Assembly: GCA_025201345.1 (NCBI GenBank) | Contig: JAIXMG010000003.1 | Location: 620,001 to 684,000, forward strand | Reading direction: 5' to 3' | DNA length: 64,000 nucleotides | DNA from: Thamnidium elegans | Lineage: Eukaryota; Mucoromycota; Mucoromycetes; Mucorales; Mucoraceae | Part shown: positions 22,879-32,938 of the stretch, one piece after another | How positions within the stretch are numbered: position 1 is the stretch's first letter | Layout of the letters: the number at the start of each line of letters is the position of its first letter | Notes under the pieces: model-generated | Told to the model about the DNA's origin: nothing | Databases searched by the model: none | What the model saw: only the letters and a program-made list of their open reading frames with translations | Program-made: the position numbers and the translations under genes

Positions 22879-23766
22879 ATGACAACTAAAAGATTATCTC
22901 TTACTATTTCACCAAGTGCTAGTACACTTGCAAACCGTAGAAGAAACAATAAGAATCTATCTCTCTGTCTTTCCGATAAATCCACACCAATTGAAGAAAA
23001 AGATGATGTCAATGCTTATCCTTCGGGACCAGTTCAAATTATGCCATACTTGTATTTAGGATCAGAAAAAAATGCAACCGATTTAGATATTATTAAAGAT
23101 TTATCTATTGGTGCTATATTAAATGTAGCAGCAGAGGTACATCACCCATATGAATATTTGTTTCAACCAATGCAAGATTTAGCTCCCTCGCCTTCGCTAT
23201 CGAAAGCATCTACCGTCAGCACAACATCCAGTATTCAAACCATTCAATCTGTTACATCCGATATCTCCTACCAAAAATTACCATGGCAACATAATCAAGA
23301 TAATTTAGTGCACGAGTTGAAAAAAGCAATTGATATTATCGATAGAGCTCGATCAGCTAAACAGAATATATTAGTACATTGTCAGTGTGGTGTTGCTCGT
23401 TCTGCTACCGTCATTATTGCCTACGTTATAAAGACACTCAAGTTACCAATGCAAGATGCCTATAATCATGTTAAAATATTGGCTCCTCCTATTAGTCCCA
23501 ACCTTGGTTTATTATTTCAATTAAGAGAATTCGAACAATCTTGCATTCAAGCACCTCCTCCTCCTCCTTCTCCCCTTCCTCAACAACAACAACAAAACAT
23601 ACAACAGCAAAGTAGGTTTTTATTACGAGCTCCTTCTCTTGGCGCTTGGAAACGCAAGTTGTCTAAATCTATCTTTTCTCCTTCAACGACTGTTACTACT
23701 GCTGAAGATAAACCAAATTGGTGGAAAACAAGAAAACTTTCTACTGATACTTCCGTTTGCTACTAA
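22879..23766 (+). CDS. Dual-specificity protein phosphatase (MAPK-phosphatase type)
   Basis: Dephosphorylates phospho-Tyr and phospho-Thr, probably on MAP kinases by analogy with fungal Msg5/Pmp1-type enzymes. Single exon, 295 residues. The DSP domain runs from about residue 50 (VQIMPYLYLGSEKNATD, typical first strand) to about 222. The catalytic loop HCQCGVARSATVIIAYVI contains the Cys-x5-Arg signature; the general-acid Asp is probably in the LPWQHNQDN segment. An unusual Ser/Thr-rich insertion (about residues 95-130) separates the LNVAAEV strand from the acid loop. The C-terminus has a poly-Pro/poly-Gln stretch (PPPPPSPLPQQQQQ) and a basic tail with KRKLSKSIFSPS, a possible docking or phosphorylation region. 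Confidence 0.9.
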   Translation: MTTKRLSLTISPSASTLANRRRNNKNLSLCLSDKSTPIEEKDDVNAYPSGPVQIMPYLYLGSEKNATDLDIIKDLSIGAILNVAAEVHHPYEYLFQPMQDLAPSPSLSKASTVSTTSSIQTIQSVTSDISYQKLPWQHNQDNLVHELKKAIDIIDRARSAKQNILVHCQCGVARSATVIIAYVIKTLKLPMQDAYNHVKILAPPISPNLGLLFQLREFEQSCIQAPPPPPSPLPQQQQQNIQQQSRFLLRAPSLGAWKRKLSKSIFSPSTTVTTAEDKPNWWKTRKLSTDTSVCY

Positions 23767-24003
23767 ATATATATATATATATATATATTCTTTTTTTTTT
23801 TTGTTTTGTTATATATTATATATATTATTTCCTCTTTTTCATTCCGCTCCCAAACCATTCCTTGTATATCATCTATTTTTTTTTTTTTTGTATTTAAAAT
23901 TTTTTTTCTCTTTTTTTTTAAAAAAAAAAACTCACTCCTTATAATAATAAAGAAACTCATTTATTCCCCCCTTTTATATATATATGATAATAACGACTTT
24001 TTA

Positions 24004-25638
24004 TTATTGAAGATCATTCATTCTATAAAAGTTATGTCTTTGGTTACGACGATGTCTGCGGAACAACCAAGTACCAACACAAGCAGTTAAAATAACAAAC
24101 AAGATGACGCCTACGGAAATACCAGCTTTACCACCAGACGTTAAATCAGGTTGATGAACCTTACTATCACCGCCGCCACCGGAGAGATAACAGATAGCTT
24201 GAGCAGAAGCTGTAGTCATCATACTAGAGCAATTACCATAGCTTGCTGCTTCAATAGTACGACGGTCATCCAGTACGTCTTCAAATCGAGAGATCCATAA
24301 AGGAAACAAAGTTTTGTCAGGGACTTCAGTAGAAGGGTATAGTAATTGAATAAGGTCCATTAAAGCAAGGTCAGGGCGTGCTGAAGATCTTTGGACCCAG
24401 TCTATAATATGTGTATGTATTAGTATCTTCTTTTTTTCCCTGTATCATTTTTTTTTTTTTTTTTACCAGATGCATCAAATGAATTCAAAAGGCCGTTCAT
24501 GGTATACACTTTCTTATTAGCAATTGCCTTGATGGTAGGGTAAGCACTACTACTATCAGGGTTAAAAAATTCACCACCGGCCGTAAACCAAGATTGATAA
24601 GTGACACTGGGATCACTGGTATCAATGATATATTCACCGAGACTTAAAGCCTTGTTAAGGAGAGTAAGGTCCTCCATACCAGTTGTAAAGTTATGATCTT
24701 GCAATTTGTTGTTAGTAACTAATTTAGCACCTGCGTCTTCAGATAATTGATCATAATAGCGGTCTCCGTTAATGGTATATACTTTGGCAACGGGGTCAAA
24801 TGTGGTCCAGGAGATACCCTTGGGAGTCATTGTTTTGCCTAAATTGGTTTTGTGGCAGTTGTAGTTGGTGAAAATTTGGTTGTAGGCTGTGTATGCTTCG
24901 GTTTCCATGTCAAAAAATGCGCCAACGTATACTAACCAAAACGCTTTCTACAGATTGTATATAAGTTAGCTAAGTAAATCTTGCAAAAAAAAAAAAAAAA
25001 AAAAAAAAAAAACTTACTTCGAGTGGTCCTAAAGTATCACTGTTGCCAGAGAAAACAACATGAAAACGTTCATCACGATTTGAAAAAGTGACACCAGGGG
25101 GTGTAACGCCACCATTTTTACTGCCTTCAATAATACAAGGAGAAGTAACGTTTTGTTCATCTACAGTACTAGCAATTGTATTTTGTAAACCAAGTAACTT
25201 TTTTTTTAAAAAAAAAAGTCAGTTAAATAAAGTAAGGTGTGCGTTTTACTTACCTCGATAAATGGGCCAACACTGATAAAATCATCATCAAAACTAAAGC
25301 GCTCTACTGGAGTAGCTAACGTATATTTTTCGTTACAGTCTTCAGGTGTAGGCAGCTTCCAACCCACAAGACAGTATCTTTTATTGGCTACTTTGTTAGT
25401 TAATACCTTGTAGTATTTCTTATATTCAATAGTAAAACCAGTTGCAGTTTCTATACAAAGAGAAAAAAGGGATTGAATTATACATGTATTTTTTTTTTTT
25501 TTTTTTTTTTGAAGCGTTACCATTTTTTATTTCTACTTTGTTGGGATAATTATCTTCTCCTGGGATATAAACTGACACTGCAGTTACTGCAGCACTAAAA
25601 AGGAATGTAGAAAGGGCAAAAAAGCCAAATGTTCTCAT
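24004..25638 (-). CDS. Type I membrane protein resembling periplasmic metal/siderophore-binding proteins
   Basis: Five exons: 25638-25521, 25450-25254, 25197-25018, 24947-24467, 24401-24004, all in phase. N-terminal signal peptide (MRTFGFFALSTFLFSAAVTA), extracellular domain of about 400 residues, one transmembrane helix near the C-terminus (AGISVGVILFVILTACVGTWLF) and a basic tail RRHRRNQRH. Motifs GVTFSNRDERFHVVFSG, FFDMETEAYTAYNQIF, WTTFDP and DWVQRSSARPDLALMDLI recall the two-lobed TroA/FepB-like substrate-binding fold known mainly from bacterial ABC importers, and I recall similar membrane-anchored proteins in some fungi. Assignment is by motif feel only, so ligand and fold are unproven. 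Cys residues (RYCLVGW.., EDCNEKY, SPCIIEG, YNCHKTN) fit a disulfide-bonded ectodomain. Confidence 0.65.
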
Positions 25639-25804
25639 TGTAAGGAAATGAATGTTGTGAATTTGTGATGATGAAGGAAAAGAAGAAAAGTGTGTGTAAA
25701 AAATAAGTTTTATTTCTCTTTAAAGCATTTTTTTTTTTTTTGTCCAACGAGAAAAAATCAAATAAGCACATGAAAAAAAAAAAAAAAAAAAAAAAAAGTG
25801 TGTG

Positions 25805-27877
25805 TTACAATTGATCATGGAAAGCACAGGCTTCTTTATCAATTTTGATTTCGTTAATTAAAGTCTTGAGAAAGATTTGTTCATATTTAGAGTTTTCAAA
25901 AATGGTAGTTAAATTGACAGAGGGACAGCGTAAAAAGTTTGGAGCAAATACCATGGCCAAGTTGAATATATTCATTAAAGTAAGTTCAATTACTTTTGGG
26001 TCAGCGAAATCCTATTTTAAATATGAGTAACCATGATATTTTTCTAAATTCAGTAATTATGTTATTACCTGTAAAAATCGGATCATATAAAGTACAATAC
26101 GACGATTGATCTCTGGTAAAGAATGAATGATAGCAATTGATTTTTGTTTATCATGAGCATGGGCAATACACTCGTCATACAAGTAAGAAGGTATTAAAGG
26201 TTCAGATAGATCTCTTAACCAGTATTTTAAAAGAGAAGCAGGTACATTTGGGTCATCAATACCAGTTGAATCATAATTACCATTTTCAATTCGAATACGC
26301 TATTGAAACATAAAGAAAAAAAAAATGTTAAAAATTATTATAATGTTGTTACACTAAATATTTACCAATTCAGTGACAGCATCTGCATCTCCAGGCACAC
26401 GGAATATTCCCTCAGAAGATTGACCATTTAATTCATGCACAGCATTAGTTAAAAAGGTAACAATTTTTGGTATTTTAAGAAGCGTATCTTCTTTTTGCTG
26501 ATCCATAATAACATCTAAAGATTCACCAAATACAGAAGGTTTAAAAGGAGCTTCCATTGCTCTTTCGATTTCAGCAGCAGATAGTACTTTTCCTCTTGCA
26601 CCTCTACTACAAATACGAGCTAATTTAGCTGAAACGTACTCACTCATCACATCCACTTGATTGGCTTTTATAGTATGATGTTGTTCAACAAAATGAAATA
26701 AATAGGATTCCAAGTTTTTTGAAGGTGGAAACGTAACACTAATAACACAAAGTATTTCCCAACCTTTTCTAATACTTGAACTAATTTTATATGTGTAAAT
26801 TAGTTTGATGTATTGAATATATAAAATAAATTTCTGTTTACCCCCTAGGATTCTTGTTCAACTGCCTGCAGATTTGAACATAAATTTCATCACGCATTTG
26901 ACCTTTTGTGATTCCACAATTTAATAAAGATTGAAAAGTTTCAATTGAATTAAATTGACGAGGTCTTTGTCTGTCATGCATTAATAACTGCAATGCCTTG
27001 AAGCTCTTTAATGCATCTTTGTAGTTCTTATTGGATAATAAAAGTGGCTGTTTGATTGAATCTTTGGTCCAGCTTAATAGTTCGTTCATTGGTACTGCTC
27101 TTCTAAATAATCCTCGTTTGTGTGTTGCAAAATACTTGTTTGCAAATCCATCAATAGCAAATTGGTTTATTTCTTGTTGTAAACTAGATGGTAAAGAACG
27201 TCTATTTTTTTTAAAAAAAAAAGTGTTAATACATGAACTATATTAATATATATATATATATATATTAGTTTTACTTTGATTCCCCTGTCTGTGCCAGCAG
27301 ATAAGATGGGAATTGTCCTCTAGAGTTTCTTTTTTCAGTTAGTGTTATTTGTTCTTCATTAATCGTATTATATTTAACAATAGGACTCATTGCTTCTGCT
27401 GCGTCTACAAAAAAAAAAAAAAAAAAAAAAATCAATATATATATTATTTTTTTTTTTTGTTTCGTATATATATGTATTACCTGGGTTGTTGACAGGTGAA
27501 CTAACACAGCTAAATCTAGGATTTGATGACTTTTTTAAAGATGAGGCACTTGGTTGACGAAAACTAGAGAATGCAAAACCGATAGAAGCCCTTGACTTTG
27601 AAAACTGAGAACGTTTATTATTGTTATGGTTATTGAGACTACGATTACGACCAGGTGAACCCAACTTTTTATAAAGTGAAAATACAGAATTAGACATTGG
27701 TATGGTAGGAATGGGTTCTGTGTTGTTGGTGGCAATAAAGATATCGAGACCATCTGATGCAGATCTTTGATGCAAGTGTCGTACTGTTCTAGCAGTTGAT
27801 TCAAGGTCAAGTGAGCGTGAATGTCGTTTTGTGTCTTGGTCCAGGGAACCAGCCCCATAAGTAATGGTTGAAGACAT
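25805..27877 (-). CDS. MyTH4-RhoGAP protein
   Basis: GTPase-activating protein for Rho-family GTPases with a MyTH4 domain, as in ARHGAP39/Vilse-type proteins (which add WW domains not seen here). Six exons: 27877-27481, 27404-27275, 27201-26842, 26780-26366, 26299-26069, 26011-25805. The N-terminal 150 residues are Ser-rich and disordered. MyTH4 spans exons 2-4: LSWTKDSIKQPLL..ALKSFKALQLLMHD..GQMRDEIYVQICRQLNKNPRG and GWEILCVISVTFPPS. RhoGAP follows: PKIVTFLTNAVHE, SSEGIFRVPG with the arginine finger, NVPASLLKYWLRDLSEPLIP, and the NLAMVFAPNFLRCP motif. About 580 residues. The exon 4 acceptor is at 26782-26781 (TTAG/TTCAAG); a nearer AAAAG would break the frame. Likely role: polarity and microtubule-actin crosstalk. 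Confidence 0.93.
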
Positions 27878-29178
27878 TTTTAAAAGTAAAAAAAAAAAAA
27901 AGGAAAAGAGAGAGGGGGGGAAAATAAATAATAGCGCACTTTTTTTTTGTTTTTTATTTCAAGTCATTTTGAACCAATCAAAAAAGTTTTTTTTATTACA
28001 TGTAATTTATATTGCCAAGGTTTGTGCAATTACAACTAAAATCCAAGTGGTTGGACCCTTTTTTATAAGAGTTAAAAAGCGTTACTATTCAAAATTGAAA
28101 TAAACTATCAAATGGTCTCTCTCTTTTTTTTTTAAAAAAAAGGGGGTAATAAAAAGGACTGACTATAAAAAATGCGTATAAATTAAGAGTATTTGTGTTT
28201 ACGTTTCAAGGAATTTATGAACACGGAACCTTTTTTATTTGATGATTTTCACTCTATTGTGAATTTAAAGCTATTTTAGCAGTAAAAAAGATCGGCATAG
28301 TATTTGTTTATTGTTCTAAACGTACTTTTTTTTTTTTTTTTTTTTTATGGGCTCATTTTTTTGTTGATTTGAAAGGTGTAATAGACTTTTTTCTTGATTT
28401 AATATCAAATGTATACTTTATATACAAAAAACGTGTGGATAATAATATATGACCGAAATTATCAACAATGGGTAATAAATTACCTCCTTTTTTAAAAGAA
28501 AAAAAAAACCCTGGTTACCAACCTTTTAATGGGGTTGTACATTGATATCATCTTGACGTCCTTTTAACATAATACGTAATAAGGCGCTTTCTTTTTAGAT
28601 CAAAATATTATTTTTAGATGTGTATCAGTTTAAAATGTATTTTTTAAAGAGTCATTATTTAACGTGTTCTTTCTTAAAGTAAACAAAAAAGATAATGTAT
28701 ACATTACATAACAGTGCTTTTTGTCGCTTATTCAATTATTTACTTAACAATGAGACTTTTTTTTTTTTTTTTTGCATGTAAACCCCCCCCCCTTTTTTTT
28801 TCTTTGAGAAAAAAAAAGTGTTAAATGGAGCTTACTATCAATAATGAATATATTTTATCAGCTAATAAACCTGCAAGTTGCATGAATGCAGGAATATTTA
28901 TTTAAAAGTCCCCTATCACCCATCTTTTTTTTTTTTCTCTTTTCTTAGAGGGCAATAACCTCCTGACACACACACACACACATGCTTAGAATCGAACTGC
29001 AATATACTTATAAAGCACATAAAAGTTTTTATTGTTGACAAATATATATATTAAATAAAGTTAGTTCCAAAAAAACTTATATTGCCTTTTAACCTTATAC
29101 GTTAAGTGATCATATATACATTTGAGCCGATTTTTAATATAAAATTGCTTTTCGAAATAATGAAATTATAACTACCCT
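27878..29178. other. Intergenic, no supported gene
   Basis: About 1.3 kb upstream of the RhoGAP gene. Contains A/T tracts, runs of C (28783-28791) and a short CA microsatellite at about 28969-28982. The only long frame (27864-28103) is low-complexity. Confidence 0.55.
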
Positions 29179-30396
29179 TTAGGACCCATTACCAGAAGGT
29201 CGTTTGCTTACTATATTCAACTCTTGTGTGCTTAGATCACAAGTAACTGGACTATTTGGTTCTTCTGTGCTTAAAGAAACTTCACTATCGCTTACTGAAC
29301 CTTCGCCATACGGGTCATATGCTTCCAACTTATCAGGAAAACAATTACAGTAATTTGAGAAGGTTGGGGTACTAGTTTCGCTTGTTGACAGTGTTTGAGC
29401 TGATACCTCTCCCCCTTGAGCACTTTTTTTGTCAGAAGCCTGCTCCGGCTCATTATTGTCGTATTTAATGAATACTCTAGAACCCCCCCTGAGATGACAT
29501 GTGTTCTTAAATCTGTCGTCTAATGGGTCTTCTTTTTCTAAACTTTCTTGTAAACCTTCAGATTTTTGTATAGGCTCTTGGTTTAATATTGTAGAACCTT
29601 CTTGTGTTTGATGTGAAGCAATATCTGACGCCGGCTTTCGCTGCGTACTTTTAGCGCGGTGTAGTAGTTGCCTATTTCCAGTGCGGTATATACTACCTTG
29701 TCCTTGGTTTATATTAGGAACCTGTGCTTGGTCCGGAAACCTGTTAGTCTGTTGCGTAGGAGTAGCAGAACTCTGGCAGTTTATAGTAGAAAATTGTGCT
29801 TGGTTAAGTCCTGTTAGCTGATGATGTATAATAGAAAATTGCTTTTGAAAAAAAAATGGATTATGTAGTTGTTGATGATGATCTATACTTTGTGTTTGGT
29901 ACACAGATTGGTTAATAGGGCCTACCTGCTGATGATTTATAGGAGGTCCTATTTGATGACGGTCTATAAGAGGAAGATACTCTGTTTGGTGGTAAATGAG
30001 CTGATTAGGTGGTAACATAAATAAATTTTGATGAGAATTTGTTATAGGTATTCGGTAAGTAAATTGTTTACCTTGTTGTTCAAGTCTGTTTCTATGATTA
30101 TTTAGAAACCAATCATTATTTTGTACGTCTTTTCTCCATATCTCTTCCATGATAATGTCATCGGTATGCCACGCTTCTAGCATGACCGTATCATGATCAG
30201 CATCAACATATCCTACACTAGTATCAATCGTAAACGTACCGCCAAAATGGTGGCCAGAGCTTCTTACGTGTGCATAGGGCGCTCCAATGTGGGCCAGGAC
30301 TTTCTTTCGGTGTGGTTTCGTTATGACACAACCTGGTACACATAATTTCGTTAGCACTGGATTTGCTCGACGGGATCTCTTGGTCAGTTTTGGTCT
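29179..30396 (-). CDS. Unrecognised Gln/His/Asn-rich protein, start unresolved
   Basis: A long open frame of about 400 codons ends at 29179. No in-frame ATG exists near its 5' end: going upstream it passes AAG-ACC-AAA-CTG.. to a stop near 30426, and a possible acceptor (CTCAAG/ACC) lies near 30397, so a missing first exon is likely. The N-terminal third is compact (VRSSGHHFGGTFTIDTSVGY, EAWHTDDIIMEEIWRKDVQ), the middle is rich in Q, H and N (prion-like), and the C-terminal third is acidic with Ser/Glu. I recognise no family. It lies next to the mobile-element island and might be a TE-derived or fast-evolving lineage gene. The first in-frame ATG falls about 60 codons in. Confidence 0.4.
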   Translation of the reverse strand, partial: RPKLTKRSRRANPVLTKLCVPGCVITKPHRKKVLAHIGAPYAHVRSSGHHFGGTFTIDTSVGYVDADHDTVMLEAWHTDDIIMEEIWRKDVQNNDWFLNNHRNRLEQQGKQFTYRIPITNSHQNLFMLPPNQLIYHQTEYLPLIDRHQIGPPINHQQVGPINQSVYQTQSIDHHQQLHNPFFFQKQFSIIHHQLTGLNQAQFSTINCQSSATPTQQTNRFPDQAQVPNINQGQGSIYRTGNRQLLHRAKSTQRKPASDIASHQTQEGSTILNQEPIQKSEGLQESLEKEDPLDDRFKNTCHLRGGSRVFIKYDNNEPEQASDKKSAQGGEVSAQTLSTSETSTPTFSNYCNCFPDKLEAYDPYGEGSVSDSEVSLSTEEPNSPVTCDLSTQELNIVSKRPSGNGS

Positions 30397-30666
30397 TGAG
30401 TAAGGTATAATTCGTAAGATATATTAAAAAAAAGTTAAAAAAAAAGGAGAGAGGTAAATTGGCATCTTATTTATATATTCGACATGTATTCGACCCCGTT
30501 CATTGTTTTTTTATTTAGGTATCTATTTGTATAAAGAGTCGACTTGAAGTATCTAACGCATACCATACAAAAACTATAAAAAAATACTATAAATGATAGA
30601 ATAAAGAGGTTCTATCTGGTTACATTCATTTGTAATACCTTTTTTTTTTTTTTTTTTTTTTTTTTT

Positions 30667-31065
30667 GCACGTAGAGAAATAAAATAAAAGATAAAAGGTA
30701 ATAGTAAGTTTAAGTGAGTATCAGTTCCTTTTTTATAAGTAGAACGACTTAGGTAAATAAAGTAAATAAAGACGTTTGGTAAAAAGTACAATGGAAAGTA
30801 AGATCCAAGGGGAATCCAGGAACAAAATAAAATATAGAATAAAGAGATAGAATAAAAGCGCTGCTTTAAAGGTCTTTTATAAAATTGTTGACAAAATATG
30901 AATTGATTTTTATTAGACTATGTTTTTAGAGGGCTGTTTATATTATTTTAGGTTATTACAAGAAGTATCATTTTTAAGTTAAAGTTTGTTAAAGACCATC
31001 CTCTTCAAAGAGCGTCGTCCTTTGATTAGTGATACCGCACAAAAATTAGAAGCCATGGTGTGACA
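30667..31065 (-). repeat. Old solo LTR, inverted, related to the intact element
   Basis: Read on the minus strand this aligns with the 448-bp LTR of the neighbouring retrotransposon over nearly its whole length: TGTCACA start at 31065, AATTTTTGTG, GGACGACGCTCTTTGAAGAGG, AACTTTAACTTAAAA, AAAGACCTTTAAA, TTGGATCTTAC, AAGTCGTTCTACTTATAAAA and CTTACTATTACC. It carries many substitutions and is truncated at the LTR 3' end next to a T tract. It sits only 43 bp from the left end of the intact element and in the opposite orientation. Confidence 0.85.
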
Positions 31066-31108
31066 CAAATAGCAAAAGTGTCTTTGTTGTACCAAGATCG
31101 AAAATTAG

Positions 31109-31556
31109 TGTTACATAGTGACTTACAATTTTTGTGGTGTCACAAATCCAAGAAGGACGCTCGTTGAAGAGGATCCTCCTTAACAAGGATTGTCTTTTAA
31201 ACTTTAACTTAAAATAATACCTTTTTTGTAATAATCTAAAATAATATAAATAACCATCAAAAAATCATACTCTAATAAAAATTCAATTCACATTTTGTAA
31301 ACAACTTTATCTTATACTTCTCTTAACTTATAAAAGACCTTTAAATCAGCTCTTTTATTTTTACCTTTACTTTATATTTTATTTTGTTCCTGAATTCCCT
31401 TGGATCTTACCTTCCATTGTACTTTTTACCAAAACCCTTTATTTTCTTTATTTACTTAAGTCGTTCTACTTATAAAACAGGAACTGGTGCTCACTTAAAC
31501 TTACTATTACCTATTACCTTTTATTTTATTACTCTACCACATCCCAAATTCTAACA
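31109..31556 (+). repeat. 5' LTR
   Basis: 448 bp, begins TGTTACATAG and ends TTCTAACA. It contains a TATA-like CTTATAAAAGACC in the middle and a second CTTATAAAACAGG nearer the 3' end, either of which could drive the genomic RNA. Sequence matches the 3' LTR at 37960-38407 throughout as far as I can see. Confidence 0.95.
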
Positions 31557-31558
31557 CG

Positions 31559-31576
31559 TGGTGCTCACTAACAGGG
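31559..31576 (+). promoter_or_regulatory. Candidate tRNA primer-binding site
   Basis: TGGTGCTCACTAACAGGG starts 2 nt after the 5' LTR. TGG pairs with the universal CCA 3' end of tRNAs, so the primer tRNA would end ..GAGCACCA. I cannot name the tRNA; it is not the tRNA-Lys present in this window, whose acceptor strand is different. Confidence 0.5.
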
Positions 31577-31717
31577 CATTTCATTATATATCTTTGATAC
31601 AACTCTATATCAAGAACTTTATTTTACTGTTTGGGTCAAATTTTCTTCAAAATTTCTACCTTTGAACAACTACTACTTTTAACAACTTATTTACAAATTT
31701 ATTTCAAATCACCGCTA

Positions 31718-32902
31718 ATGAACGATCAAGCTGTGTTGGCAAACCACCATTTATCTGGCTCAACTTTTAATCAAGCTGAATCCCACTCTGGTTATCTCTA
31801 CCCATCAAGAAAAATGACTTTAATTGAATTTTCTGGTGCTGAAGGTGAAGATTTCCGCAACTTTGAAGAAGCGTTGGAGTCTTACTTTGCTATGCATAAT
31901 ATTATGACTGACTCTCGCAAACTTCTTATTTTACGCGCGCAACTCCGTAGAACTGCTAAGAATTTCTTTGAAAGAAGACTTGCCCGTGAACCTGTCTTGG
32001 AACCAGGACTTACCTACCAAGAGGCCATCGATATTCTCAAGGTTGAATATGTGACTCCTGAATTAATCACTCGATATACTATTGGCTTTAACTTGCTCTC
32101 TCAAGGAAAGGAAGAACATCCTAAAACATTTTTGGGTCGCTTACAAGAAGCTGCTCAGCTAGCTGAACTTGAAGATGCGGAACAACAAATCAAAATCCGT
32201 TTTCAAGTTGGTCTCTTACCTGAAATCCGAAAGTTCTGTGTCTTAAACTCTGCTGTCTCTTTTAACGATTACTTAACTAAGGCTGAAGGCTGGTGGAACG
32301 CTGAGAAACCTCGCTCTATCTTTATAAAGAACAGTCCTTTTGCTCCTCGTGATATCGACAACTCTTTCGTTACTGAATATGCTACTAAACCGAATCTATC
32401 TTTTAATAATCTTTCTTCTGGTGCTGATTTTTCTGTTCTGGATGTTTCTAGTCAACTAAATTCTGCATTAGCCAATTTGGGAACTGATCGTAACGCATTG
32501 AAGCAAGTGATTGCCTCTTTGCAAACGTTAGAGTTAAACCATATGGAAAATCAGAATACATTGACTGGATCCCCCCTCAACTTGTCAAATCATACCGAGA
32601 ATTTAGATATTAAAGAAATGATCAGGGAAGTTATGCAGGAAGAATTCAAAAGACAGAACAATAACAATAATTCCTCTTACCGAAGAAACAACTCTAATTA
32701 TGAAAATCGTCGTTACAATAATGATTACAACTATGAACGTCGAAATGATTATTCTCGTGGAAATGATGGTCGCAATTATAACAACAACAATTCCAACCAA
32801 AGAAACAATAATCAAAATAATTATGACAACGGTAACGGTAACAACAGTCAGAGAAATGATAATCAATCCAACTCTGAAAACAACAATCAGTCAAAAAACT
32901 AA
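31718..32902 (+). CDS. gag: Retrotransposon Gag-like capsid protein
   Basis: Structural protein forming the retrotransposon particle. ATG at 31718 (MNDQAVLANHHL) is the first in frame; 394 residues to TAA at 32900. Residues about 30-210 look like a Ty3-type capsid (LIEFSGAEGEDFRNFEEALESY, FFERRLAREPV, TPELITRYTIGFNLLSQGKEE, FLGRLQEAAQLAEL). The last 80 residues are almost purely Asn, Arg, Tyr, Ser and Gln (RRNNSNYENRRYNNDYNYER..) and no CCHC zinc knuckle is present; the basic Asn-rich tail may bind RNA instead. The final codons form the slippery site A AAA AAC directly before the stop. Confidence 0.9.
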   Translation: MNDQAVLANHHLSGSTFNQAESHSGYLYPSRKMTLIEFSGAEGEDFRNFEEALESYFAMHNIMTDSRKLLILRAQLRRTAKNFFERRLAREPVLEPGLTYQEAIDILKVEYVTPELITRYTIGFNLLSQGKEEHPKTFLGRLQEAAQLAELEDAEQQIKIRFQVGLLPEIRKFCVLNSAVSFNDYLTKAEGWWNAEKPRSIFIKNSPFAPRDIDNSFVTEYATKPNLSFNNLSSGADFSVLDVSSQLNSALANLGTDRNALKQVIASLQTLELNHMENQNTLTGSPLNLSNHTENLDIKEMIREVMQEEFKRQNNNNNSSYRRNNSNYENRRYNNDYNYERRNDYSRGNDGRNYNNNNSNQRNNNQNNYDNGNGNNSQRNDNQSNSENNNQSKN

Positions 32903-32938
32903 TTGGGTCGACTGTAACAACTAAGAATGGTCAGTCGA
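32893..32938 (+). promoter_or_regulatory. Programmed -1 ribosomal frameshift signal between gag and pol
   Basis: Heptamer A AAA AAC at 32893-32899 sits in the correct register (TC-A AAA AAC) and is followed at once by the gag stop TAA (32900-32902). Slipping back one base continues at CTA (32899) into the open pol frame with no stop. After an 8-nt spacer, TCGACTG (32908-32914) can pair perfectly with CAGTCGA (32932-32938) across a 17-nt loop. Slippery site, spacer and stem match the classic -1 signal. Confidence 0.85.

Noticed and set aside
26760..26845. Apparent frameshift in the MyTH4 domain
   Set aside because: Using the acceptor TTAG at 26782-26781 instead of AAAAG nearer the exon restores the frame and the NPRGSSIRKGW sequence.
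32603..32924. Long frames on the opposite strand and in other frames of gag
   Set aside because: They mirror the Asn-rich low-complexity tail and have no independent support.
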